Assembly (NCBI RefSeq): GCF_900110035.1
Contig: NZ_FOCF01000007.1
Location: forward strand, 62,001-126,000
From: Sphingomonas gellani
GTDB lineage: Bacteria > Pseudomonadota > Alphaproteobacteria > Sphingomonadales > Sphingomonadaceae
Reading direction: 5' to 3'
DNA length: 64,000 bases
Shown: piece after piece, positions 25,426 through 33,511 of the stretch
How the letters are laid out: the number at the start of each line of letters is the position of its first letter
Numbering within the stretch: the first letter of the stretch is position 1
Position numbers and translations under genes: made by a program
The notes under the pieces: model-generated
What the model was told of the DNA's origin: nothing
The model's input: only the letters and a program-made list of their open reading frames with translations
Databases searched by the model: none

Positions 25426-27390
25426 CTATCGCGCCGACTTCTCCGGCCACAAAGGCGCGACGATCGAAGACAGCGCCTCGGGCGATGCCTTCTCCTGGGC
25501 TCGATCGAAGGTCAGCAGGCCGTTGATCTCATCCTCCACATCCGTGGTCTGCGTGTACACGGACGCGCTCAGCCCATGTTCGCGCGCCTGTCGGATCACG
25601 CCCTCCATCTTGCGGCGATAGCGTGCCAGGTAATCGGTGCCGTCCTTCGCGGCCTGGTACCCCCAATTGTCCTTGCCGGGCCGCCAGAGGTGATTGGCGA
25701 CGGGCAGGCCGATACCGCCATACTCGCCCAGCACGATCGCCCGCCGGCTTTGCCGCGTCGGCACGTTCGGCACGTCCTCATAGGTGTGGATGTCGAACAC
25801 ATCGGACACGTCCGGGGCGACGTCCAGCCAGCCGCTGTCCGCATTGACCAGCCGGCTGGGATCCATGCCCTTCACGTAACGCGCCAGCGTGGCGGAGTCA
25901 TATTGGCCCCACCCCTCGTTGTTCACCACCCACATGACGATGGAGGGAAACGCCCGCAGGTCGCCGATCATGCGCGTCAGTTCGCTCTGGTTCTCGGCCA
26001 TCATGTCCGACGACATCACCGCCTGCGCCTTGCTGGACCCGGTGACGAACTGGTCCTCGCCCCCGCCGGACGGCATGTCCTGCCAGATCAGCATGCCCAG
26101 GCGATCCGCGTCGTAGTAGTATTGCGCAGGTTCGACCTTGATATGCTTGCGGACCATGTTGAAGCCCGCCTTCTTCAGCCACTCCAGGTCGTACCGCATC
26201 GCCTCCTCGGACGGTGGCGTCCACAGTCCGTCTGGCCACCAGCCCTGATCCAGCGTGCCGTTCTGGAAATACGGCTTGTTGTTGAGCAGCAGTGCCGGCT
26301 GACCCGCGACGCGGCCCGGCCCGACCGAGATCTTGCGCATCGCGAAATAGCCGTCGACCCGGTCGCGCACCGCACCCACTACCGGCGCGGCGGCATAGTT
26401 CGCATCCTCGGCGGGCGTGAAGCGTGAGTCATACGAACTGCGATCGCCCTCCTTGCGCCCTCTATAGGGGTCGCGCACCGTGACCAGTTCGGCGGTCAGG
26501 TCGTACAGGAATGGGGTTTCCGGCGACCACAGCCGCGCATTCGGAATGGCGAGTTCAGCGCGACGATTTGCGCGGATGATCGTCGACGCGATCGCCTTCC
26601 CACCCGAACGCGCGGTGATCCGCACCGCATCGCTGTCGTTCGCCCAGGCGCTCAGCGCGACCTCCACGTCCAGCACGCCGCGGTCGATATCCGGCGTGGC
26701 GCGCACGTCCGCGATGTGCAGCTTGGGCACCGGTTCCAGCCACACCGTCTGCCAGATGCCGCTGACCGCCGTGTACCAGATGCCCGACGGGTCCAGGATC
26801 TGCTTGCCGCGCGGCTGGCTGCCGGCGGAGGTCGGGTCTGCGACCTGCACGACCACCTCGTTCTGGCCGGGATGGAGCTGATCGGTGATGTCGATCCCGA
26901 ACGCGTCGAAGCCGCCGGTGTGCGACCCCGCCACCGCCCCATTGACCCAGATCGTGGCGCTGTGATCGATGCCGCCGAAGTTCAGCATGACCCGCTGCCC
27001 CGCCCAATCCGTCGGCACGGTGAAGCTGCGGCGGTACCAGATGCGGTCGTCCGGCATCACGCGCCTTGCGACACCCGACAGGCGCGATTCGACGGGAAAG
27101 GGCACCAGGATCTTGCCGTCCATGCGCGTCGGCTGCACCGCCGACGCCTTGGTGATCGCATAATCCCACTGGCCGTTCAGGTTCTGCCACGCCGTTCGCC
27201 GCAGTTGCGGCCGCGGATAGCTGCGCCATGCATTTTCGGGCGTCACCTGCTTGCCCCAGCGCGTGGTGACAAGGCCCGTATAGGCCGCACCGGTCGGACT
27301 GGGCGGGGCCGTCTGCGCCCCCGCCCCGCCGGTCGCCACCATCATCGCCAACGCCGCAGCGGTCAGCTTCAACATCTGCATTCTCTCCAT
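25426..27390 (-). CDS. GH2 exo-beta-glycosidase, exported
   Basis: About 654 residues. Order of domains: signal peptide (LKLTAAALAMMVATGGAGAQ), jelly-roll sugar-binding domain (LNGQWDYAI, WYRRSFTVP, GGIDHSATIWVNG), Ig-like domain, TIM barrel. The acid/base Glu is in VVNNEGWGQYD and the nucleophile Glu in VLGEYGG. GH2 includes beta-galactosidases, beta-mannosidases and beta-glucuronidases; the motifs do not settle which. In a mannan locus it is a candidate for the core beta-1,4-mannose, but that is inference. Start choices are 27390, 27381 and 27375; GGAGAG is best placed for 27375. It begins 2 bases after the GH92 3 stop, so the pair is one operon. Confidence 0.88.
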   Translation of the reverse strand: MERMQMLKLTAAALAMMVATGGAGAQTAPPSPTGAAYTGLVTTRWGKQVTPENAWRSYPRPQLRRTAWQNLNGQWDYAITKASAVQPTRMDGKILVPFPVESRLSGVARRVMPDDRIWYRRSFTVPTDWAGQRVMLNFGGIDHSATIWVNGAVAGSHTGGFDAFGIDITDQLHPGQNEVVVQVADPTSAGSQPRGKQILDPSGIWYTAVSGIWQTVWLEPVPKLHIADVRATPDIDRGVLDVEVALSAWANDSDAVRITARSGGKAIASTIIRANRRAELAIPNARLWSPETPFLYDLTAELVTVRDPYRGRKEGDRSSYDSRFTPAEDANYAAAPVVGAVRDRVDGYFAMRKISVGPGRVAGQPALLLNNKPYFQNGTLDQGWWPDGLWTPPSEEAMRYDLEWLKKAGFNMVRKHIKVEPAQYYYDADRLGMLIWQDMPSGGGEDQFVTGSSKAQAVMSSDMMAENQSELTRMIGDLRAFPSIVMWVVNNEGWGQYDSATLARYVKGMDPSRLVNADSGWLDVAPDVSDVFDIHTYEDVPNVPTRQSRRAIVLGEYGGIGLPVANHLWRPGKDNWGYQAAKDGTDYLARYRRKMEGVIRQAREHGLSASVYTQTTDVEDEINGLLTFDRAQEKASPEALSSIVAPLWPEKSAR

Positions 27391-27392
27391 GA

Positions 27393-29795
27393 TCAGCGTG
27401 CCCGGTCCGACATGGACGGTGGCGCCGCATCGGGGCCGCTGCCCCATGCGGGGTTCGGCCTTGGACCCATGACGAACGCCAGGACGGCGCCGTCCTTGAT
27501 GTCGTCATGGCTGAACCACGGCTTGGTCCAGGGACGCCCGTTCAGCGTCGCCGACTGGATGTACATGTTGGCCGCGGAGTTGTTGCGGGCCACCACCTCC
27601 AGCGTGCGGCCGTTACCCAGCCGCATCCGCACCCGGTCGAAGATCGGGCTGCCGATGATGTAGTTGGGCGTGGACGGATCGACCGGATAGAAACCCATCG
27701 CGCTCAGCGCGTACCAGGAGGATGTCGAACCCTGGTCGTCCATGCCGGGATAGCCGTTGCCCGCCGCGTCGCTGCCGTACAGGTCGGCCAGCACCCGCCG
27801 CACCAGCGCCTGCGTCTTCCACGGCTGACCGCTCCAGGCATACAGATAAGGGGCATGCTGGTCGGGCTGGTTGCCCTGCACATATTGCCCGATCACCCCC
27901 GTACAGTCGCGGCAGATGCCCTTGGGTGCGTAGGGGGTGGAAAAGAACTGGTCGAGCTTCGCGTTGAACGCCGCCCGTCCGCCGAGCAGCGTCATCAGGC
28001 CGCCCACGTCGTGCGGCACCAGCCACAGATTGGACCAGCCCGACGCCTCCTTGCTGGCGAAGTTGTAATAAGGCTCGCGCGGGTCGAACGGCGTGATCCA
28101 GCGACCGTCGTCGGTGCGCCCGCGCATGAAGCCGATCGAGCGGTCGAACACGTTGCGGTAATTGCCCGCGCGTTTCATCAGCGCCGTCGCATCGTCGCTC
28201 TTGCCCAGCTGCGCCGCCATCACCGCCAGGGCATGGTCGTCCCAGGCATATTCCAGCGTCTTGTCCATGCCCGCCTTGCCGCCGGCATAGGGCGGGCTGG
28301 GGTTGCCCTCCGGCACGACGTCGGAGATCCAGCCCTTGCCCACATACTCGTCCAGGAACGGGCGCGGTCCCTTCGGATCGGTCGCGTTGCGCCTCAGTGC
28401 GTCATAGGCGGCGGCATAGTCGAACGGGATGCCACGCCGCATCGCGCCCAGGTACATCAGCACCGCATGGTCGCCGTGGAATGAGGTGTTCATGAACCCC
28501 CGCTCGCGCGCCGCGTCCAGTTCGGACTGCATCACCTCGCGCAACAAGTCCGGCTCCATCAGCTCCAGCAGCGCGATCTGGTTCCGGGCCGTGTCCCAAT
28601 AGGGCACCGCGCTGTACCGGTTGTGCGCAGCCACCGACACCTTCCCCCCACGGCCGATCACCTGTTCACCGGCCTTGGCAATCAGGCGCGGGCTGGCAAA
28701 GGATTGGAACAGCGTCGAATAGAACAGCCGCCGTTGCTGCGGCGTGCCGCCGGTGACCTCGACCCGGCCCAGCAGATCCGCCCATTCCCGCCGCGCCGCC
28801 GCACGCACGCCGTCGAAGTTCCAGCCCGGGCTCTCCGTGCGCAGCCTCTGCTCCGCCTCGGCATAGCTGTGGCCGTGCGCGATCTTCACCAGGGTCGTGT
28901 CGCCCTGCCGCGTGGCGAAGGTGGCATAGGCGCCGGCGAAGCCGCCCGATATGGTGCGCCGGCCCGGCTCCACATCCTTGTCCCCAATGCCCCAGACCGG
29001 CTGGTCGCCCGGCGACTTGCGGAACGTGCCGACGTCGCGGAACGGGCGCGAGAACTCGGCGACGAAATACGGTCCATCCGCGGAGTCGTCGTCCCGCCCA
29101 TCCTCCGCCGCGCCGCGGATCTTGCGGTCCCCGACCATCTCGACGGTGCCACCCGCGCGCGGCAAGTTGACGAGGATGCTGGAGCGGTCGCTGGCGGGGA
29201 AGGTGAAGCGCATCAACCCGGTCCAGCGGGTCGCGGTCAGCTCGACGCGCGTGCCGCCATCCAGATCGACCGAATAATATCCCGGCGACGCCGTCTCCCG
29301 CGCCTTGTCGTAATGGACCTGGGTATAGGCTGGCGGCACCGTCCAATCGCCGACGATCGGCATGATGAAGGGCTTGGCATGGCCGCCATAGGTCGACCCG
29401 CCGCCGGCGGTGAAGCCCATGATCGTTGGGTTGGGGTAATGGTAGGGCGCGCCGACCCCGGTCGGATAGCTCAGTTCCAGATTAACGTTGACCGGCGCCA
29501 CCTCGACCGAACTGTGCGGCAGGCGCGCACCGGGCGAGGTCTGGCCCGAATAGACCGGCTCACCCGGCGGCGGAGCGTTGCCGACGAACTCGCGCCGATC
29601 CAGCGGCGCGGTGCCGACCAGCGGGCTGGCCTCGTCCACCGGCTCTCGCGCGGCGGCACGCGGCGGGCCGGATTGCGCGCCCGACTGCGCATGCACCGAC
29701 GCGGTCAGGGCGGTGCAGGCAAACAGCGCGGCGATCATCGCCCGCGATATCGGGCGACGCCCGGCCGAAATCGCGTGTGTTCGAGCAAGCATCAT
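27393..29795 (-). CDS. GH92-family protein 3, sequence-divergent, exported
   Basis: An 800-residue GH92 relative with a long basic signal (ARTHAISAGRRPISRAMIAAL). The C-terminal half is recognisably GH92: VPYWDTARNQIALLELM, NFASKEASGWSNLW (Glu at the acid position), VQGNQPDQHAPYLY, GMDDQGSTSSWYALSAMGFYPV. But the GTGGxGHTFPGAxxPFGM block is absent, replaced by NLELSYPTGVGAPYHYPNPTIMG and GGSTYGGHAKPFIMPIVGDW, and the GxDDxGQxSAW motif has lost its Gln and Ala. An insertion around PLDRREFVGNAPPPGEP precedes the domain. It may have a changed substrate. A promoter-like element stands at 29897 and GH2 follows in the same operon. Confidence 0.85.
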   Translation of the reverse strand: MMLARTHAISAGRRPISRAMIAALFACTALTASVHAQSGAQSGPPRAAAREPVDEASPLVGTAPLDRREFVGNAPPPGEPVYSGQTSPGARLPHSSVEVAPVNVNLELSYPTGVGAPYHYPNPTIMGFTAGGGSTYGGHAKPFIMPIVGDWTVPPAYTQVHYDKARETASPGYYSVDLDGGTRVELTATRWTGLMRFTFPASDRSSILVNLPRAGGTVEMVGDRKIRGAAEDGRDDDSADGPYFVAEFSRPFRDVGTFRKSPGDQPVWGIGDKDVEPGRRTISGGFAGAYATFATRQGDTTLVKIAHGHSYAEAEQRLRTESPGWNFDGVRAAARREWADLLGRVEVTGGTPQQRRLFYSTLFQSFASPRLIAKAGEQVIGRGGKVSVAAHNRYSAVPYWDTARNQIALLELMEPDLLREVMQSELDAARERGFMNTSFHGDHAVLMYLGAMRRGIPFDYAAAYDALRRNATDPKGPRPFLDEYVGKGWISDVVPEGNPSPPYAGGKAGMDKTLEYAWDDHALAVMAAQLGKSDDATALMKRAGNYRNVFDRSIGFMRGRTDDGRWITPFDPREPYYNFASKEASGWSNLWLVPHDVGGLMTLLGGRAAFNAKLDQFFSTPYAPKGICRDCTGVIGQYVQGNQPDQHAPYLYAWSGQPWKTQALVRRVLADLYGSDAAGNGYPGMDDQGSTSSWYALSAMGFYPVDPSTPNYIIGSPIFDRVRMRLGNGRTLEVVARNNSAANMYIQSATLNGRPWTKPWFSHDDIKDGAVLAFVMGPRPNPAWGSGPDAAPPSMSDRAR

Positions 29796-29896
29796 CTGGC
29801 CACCCTTTGTCGCGAGGGCTGTCGCCCTCTCCCATGCACACACCCCTCGCCCTGTCTTCGGCGAGTCAGCATGACGGGAGGATCGAATAACGAAAT

Positions 29897-29907
29897 CAAT
29901 TTGTCAA
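29897..29907 (-). promoter_or_regulatory. Promoter-like TTGACAAATTG ahead of GH92 3
   Basis: Same element as ahead of TBDR 2 and TBDR 3 with one change (G to A). It lies about 100 bases upstream of the ATG at 29795. The divergent region to GH92 4 (29796-30079) holds no other clear signal apart from an AT-rich patch at 29940-29965. Confidence 0.45.
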
Positions 29908-30079
29908 ATGGAGCAGCTTCGTGTGCGCGGCAGGCCATAACAAAAGACGTTTTCGGTTTTCACGGCGGCGATGTCGTGCTTTCTTGAAGCACCGATCCGG
30001 CGGTGTATGCGTGGCGGCGCCCGGTCCGCCATCCGCATGCATCGGCCGCGTCCAGCGTTTCGAAAGGTTGAAGACCCGC

Positions 30080-32425
30080 ATGGCCCGCTTGCACACGCTG
30101 TCCCTCGCCGCGCTCGCTCTCGGCCTGGTCACGGCCGCCGCTCTCACCCCTGCCACCGCCGCGCCCGATCAGTCGGCCGCCGTCGACCCCTTCATCGGCA
30201 CGGGTGGCGAGGGTCATACCTTTCCCGGCGCGGTGGCGCCGTTCGGGATGGTGCAGCTCAGCCCGGATACGGACACGACCTGCACGATCCGCGACTGCTA
30301 CGGCCATGCCGCCGGCTATCGCCATGACGATCCGACCATTCAGGGTTTCTCGCTGACCCACTTCTCCGGCGCGGGCCATTCGGACCTGGGCGATTTCCTG
30401 ATGATGCCGGCATCGGGCGACACTGTGTCGCTGGAACCCGGCGATGCGAAGGTGCCGGGCAGCGGTTACCGCTCCCGCTTCAGCCATGCCAACGAACAGG
30501 CCGTACCCGGCTATTACGCGGTCACACTGGACGATGCGAAGGTGCGCGCGGAGATGACGGCGGGCACGCGCGTCGGCGTGCATCGCTACACCTTCCGCCC
30601 CGGCGATGCCGCGCATCTGGTGTTCGACCTGCGCACCTCGTTGTACAATTATCCGGGCAAGATGCTGTGGTCGTCGATCCGGCTGCACCCCGACGGCACC
30701 GTTACCGGCACGCGCGAAACGCGCGGCTGGGCACCGGACCGCAAGCTGTTCTTCGCGATGCGCTTTTCCGCGCCGCTTAAGGATCATGCCTTTGTCGACA
30801 CCGAAAAGGACGTGACCTACAAGGGGTTCCAAGGTCCCGGCCGCGGCAGCGACGATCTGCCCGAGCGGCTGGGCCGCGCGCTGGTGGCACGCTTCGACTT
30901 CGGGCGGCTCGACCGGCCGCTGGAGGCGAAGGTCGCCATCTCGTCGGTGGACGAGGCGGGCGCGATCGGCAATCTCGACGCGGAACCGGGCGATTTCGAC
31001 GCGATCCGCACCGGCACCACCGCCGCCTGGGCGCGCGAGCTGGGCGCGGTCGAGATCGACGCGCCCGCGCCGATGAAGCGGATGCTGTCGACGGCGCTGT
31101 ACCACACGCTGATCGCGCCGTCCGTCGCGGGCGATGCCGACGGGCGGTATCGCGGTCCCGACAATGCGGTCCACAAGGCGGAGGGCTTCACCTTCCGCTC
31201 CACCTTCTCGCTATGGGACACGTTCCGCGCCGAACAGCCGCTGATGACGCTGATCCAGCCCGATCGCGTCAACAACGAGATCGTCCGCTCGCTGGTCGCC
31301 AGCCAGCAGGTCAGCCCCTACGGCATCCTGCCCGTGTGGCAGTTTCAGGGTCGAGAAACCTGGACCATGATCGGGTACCACGCGGTCCCGGTGATCGCGG
31401 ACGCGTATCTGAAGGGCATTCGCGGCTTCGACGCCGACGCGGCGCTGGACGCGATGGTGAAGAGCGCGACCTACGCCCCCTATGGTGGTCTGGGCGAGTA
31501 CATGAAGCGCGGCTACGTGCCCATCGACCGGGAGCCGGAGGCGGCATCGAAAACCGTCGAATACGCCTATGACGACTGGACCATCGCACGCATGGCGGCG
31601 GCAATGGGGCGCAAGGATGTCGCCGCGCAATTCGGCAAGCGCGCCGGCAACTGGCGCAACAGTTTCGACGTGAAGACCGGCTTCCTGCGCGCGCGCAAGG
31701 CGGACGGCAGCTTCCGCACCCCGTTCGATCCCACCGCGATCAACTACGGCTCCGACTATACGGAGGGGAATGCCTGGCAATATAGCTGGTTCGTTCCGCA
31801 CGATCAGGCCGGGCTGTTCCGCCTGATGAAGGGCGACAAGGCGGTGGTCGCGAAGCTCGACCAGATGTTCGAGTATGACAACAGCAAAATCGATTACAGC
31901 CATGCGGAGGATATCGCCGGGCTGATCGGCCAGTACATCCACGGCAACGAGCCGAGCCACCACGTCGCCTATCTGTACAGCTATGCCGGCCAGCCGTGGC
32001 GGACGCAGGAACGGTTGAAGCAGATCGTCGACAGCCAGTACAAGGCGACGCCCGAGGGGCTGTCGGGCAATGACGATCTGGGCCAAATGTCCGCCTGGCT
32101 CGTCTTCACCGGCCTGGGATTCTACCCCGTCGCGCCGGGCAGCCTGGAATATGTGATTGGGCGGCCGTTCGTGAACCGGGCGGTGCTGAACCTGCCGAAC
32201 GGACGCCGCTTCACGATCGTGACCGACGGGCTCAGCGACGCGAACCCCTATATCGGCGGGGTGACGCTGAACGGCAAACCGCTCGACCGCGGCTATCTGC
32301 GCCATCAGGAGATCGTGGCGGGCGGCGAGCTCCGCTTCCGCATGCAGGCGACGCCCAACCGCAACTGGGCCACCGCACGGTCGGCGCGCCCCTTCTCGAC
32401 CAGCACCGCCCGCAAGGGCGGCTAA
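30080..32425 (+). CDS. GH92 exo-alpha-mannosidase 4, exported
   Basis: A 781-residue canonical GH92 with a Sec signal (LHTLSLAALALGLVTAAALTPATA). All family blocks are textbook: DPFIGTGGEGHTFPGAVAPFGM with QLSPDT, LTHFSGAGHSDLGD, SLWDTFRAEQPLMTL, SDYTEGNAWQYSW, HGNEPSHHVAYLYSYAG and SGNDDLGQMSAW. It is closest to GH92 1 by these motifs. It is the only mannosidase of the locus on the plus strand, divergent from GH92 3/GH2. Start at 30080 gives a clean signal; the frame extends upstream 53 codons without a ribosome-binding site. Convergent with the EEP gene. Confidence 0.93.
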   Translation: MARLHTLSLAALALGLVTAAALTPATAAPDQSAAVDPFIGTGGEGHTFPGAVAPFGMVQLSPDTDTTCTIRDCYGHAAGYRHDDPTIQGFSLTHFSGAGHSDLGDFLMMPASGDTVSLEPGDAKVPGSGYRSRFSHANEQAVPGYYAVTLDDAKVRAEMTAGTRVGVHRYTFRPGDAAHLVFDLRTSLYNYPGKMLWSSIRLHPDGTVTGTRETRGWAPDRKLFFAMRFSAPLKDHAFVDTEKDVTYKGFQGPGRGSDDLPERLGRALVARFDFGRLDRPLEAKVAISSVDEAGAIGNLDAEPGDFDAIRTGTTAAWARELGAVEIDAPAPMKRMLSTALYHTLIAPSVAGDADGRYRGPDNAVHKAEGFTFRSTFSLWDTFRAEQPLMTLIQPDRVNNEIVRSLVASQQVSPYGILPVWQFQGRETWTMIGYHAVPVIADAYLKGIRGFDADAALDAMVKSATYAPYGGLGEYMKRGYVPIDREPEAASKTVEYAYDDWTIARMAAAMGRKDVAAQFGKRAGNWRNSFDVKTGFLRARKADGSFRTPFDPTAINYGSDYTEGNAWQYSWFVPHDQAGLFRLMKGDKAVVAKLDQMFEYDNSKIDYSHAEDIAGLIGQYIHGNEPSHHVAYLYSYAGQPWRTQERLKQIVDSQYKATPEGLSGNDDLGQMSAWLVFTGLGFYPVAPGSLEYVIGRPFVNRAVLNLPNGRRFTIVTDGLSDANPYIGGVTLNGKPLDRGYLRHQEIVAGGELRFRMQATPNRNWATARSARPFSTSTARKGG

Positions 32426-32496
32426 GCGCCGGTGCGGGGCGGCCCGGAAACGGCTGCCTCGCCCCTACTCCGCTTGCCGCCGCCGCTCCGCGCGCA

Positions 32497-33345
32497 TCAC
32501 TTGTCGCGCGGCGCCCGGTCGAAGCTGAGCCGCGCCCAGATCGGGAAGTGATCGGACGGATAGGTCGACCCCTGGTGATACGTGTCGGTCACCACCTCGC
32601 TGGCATGAAGCCCGCGCAGGAACAGGTAATCGATCCGCCGGTCTGCTACGCCGGTGAAATCGTGGAACGTCATGTCGGGACCGCGTCGGGTGGGCGCCTG
32701 CTCGCGCGCATCGGACAGCGCGGATGCGAGCGTGCGATAGGCCGCGGTATCGGGACGCGCGTTCATGTCGCCGGCCAGTACCACCGGCAATCCTGCGGCC
32801 AGGCTGGGCAGGCGATCGAGGATCAGCCGCACCGCCTTGTCCCGCGCCGCATCGTCCTGGTCGCGGTGCGCGAGATGGGTGTCGACGAACAGGAACCGCC
32901 GCGGCGGACCGCCGATCGTCTCGAACACCGCCCAGTTCGCCATGCGCGGCAGGTCAGTGCCCCAGCTCATGCTGCCCGGCTGATCGGGCGTGTCCGACAG
33001 CCAGAAATCGCCCTGCTGCACGACGCGCAGGCGGTCGGTGCGGTACAGGATGCCCATATGCTCGTTGACATGGGTCCCGTACCGGTCGCGTCCGAACCAG
33101 CGATAACCGGGCAGCGCCTGCACCAGATCGTCACCCTGGCGCTGCAGCAGTTCCTGCGTCCCGATCAGGTCCGGCCGCGCCTTTTGCAGCAGTGCCACCA
33201 TCACCGGCCGGCGCGCCTCCCACCGGGTCGGCCCCTCGTCGGAGGCATAGCGGACGTTGAAGCTCATGACCTTCAGCGATGGCGCACAGGCGGACAGCGA
33301 CGCCAGGAACAGCATGGCAGCGGCACGGCGCAACGATCGACCCAT
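32497..33345 (-). CDS. Endonuclease/exonuclease/phosphatase-family lipoprotein
   Basis: A 282-residue EEP-superfamily hydrolase. The N-terminus AMLFLASLSAC is a signal with lipobox (L-S-A-C), so the protein should be membrane-anchored in the periplasm or outer membrane. Active-site blocks: MSFNVRY, GTQE near 62 (metal-binding Glu), HVNEHMGILYR, DTHLAHRD, GDMNARPD, and the C-terminal SDHFPIWA with the catalytic Asp-His. Such proteins are common in bacterial glycan loci and are usually guessed to be phosphodiesterases; the true substrate is not known. Ribosome-binding GGGAGA upstream. Downstream of trehalase by 166 bases. Confidence 0.85.
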   Translation of the reverse strand: MGRSLRRAAAMLFLASLSACAPSLKVMSFNVRYASDEGPTRWEARRPVMVALLQKARPDLIGTQELLQRQGDDLVQALPGYRWFGRDRYGTHVNEHMGILYRTDRLRVVQQGDFWLSDTPDQPGSMSWGTDLPRMANWAVFETIGGPPRRFLFVDTHLAHRDQDDAARDKAVRLILDRLPSLAAGLPVVLAGDMNARPDTAAYRTLASALSDAREQAPTRRGPDMTFHDFTGVADRRIDYLFLRGLHASEVVTDTYHQGSTYPSDHFPIWARLSFDRAPRDK

Positions 33346-33511
33346 CGAACTTCTCCCATCGCGGCAGGTCGAGGCACCCGCCCTCCGGCTCGCCCCAAAG
33401 GCGGCCGCCAGTCGGTGGCGACGTATGCGGAGCCGGCGCGCGGCGGGTCAACCCCTCGGCCTCGGCGCCATCACGCCAGCCCCACGAACCTCGTGATGGC
33501 GGCGGCCGCCG

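Noticed and set aside
18512..29795. Idea that GH92 2 or 3 is a mannose-1-phosphodiester 'uncapping' enzyme because of GNQP
   Set aside because: In the known uncapping GH92 the acid Glu is replaced by Gln. By spacing to the base Asp, the acid lies in the TEGNAWQ-type motif, where all four proteins keep Glu. The GNQP change is at another position.
33346..33511. Possible small gene between EEP lipoprotein and trehalase
   Set aside because: Short frames here lack ribosome-binding sites and protein-like content.
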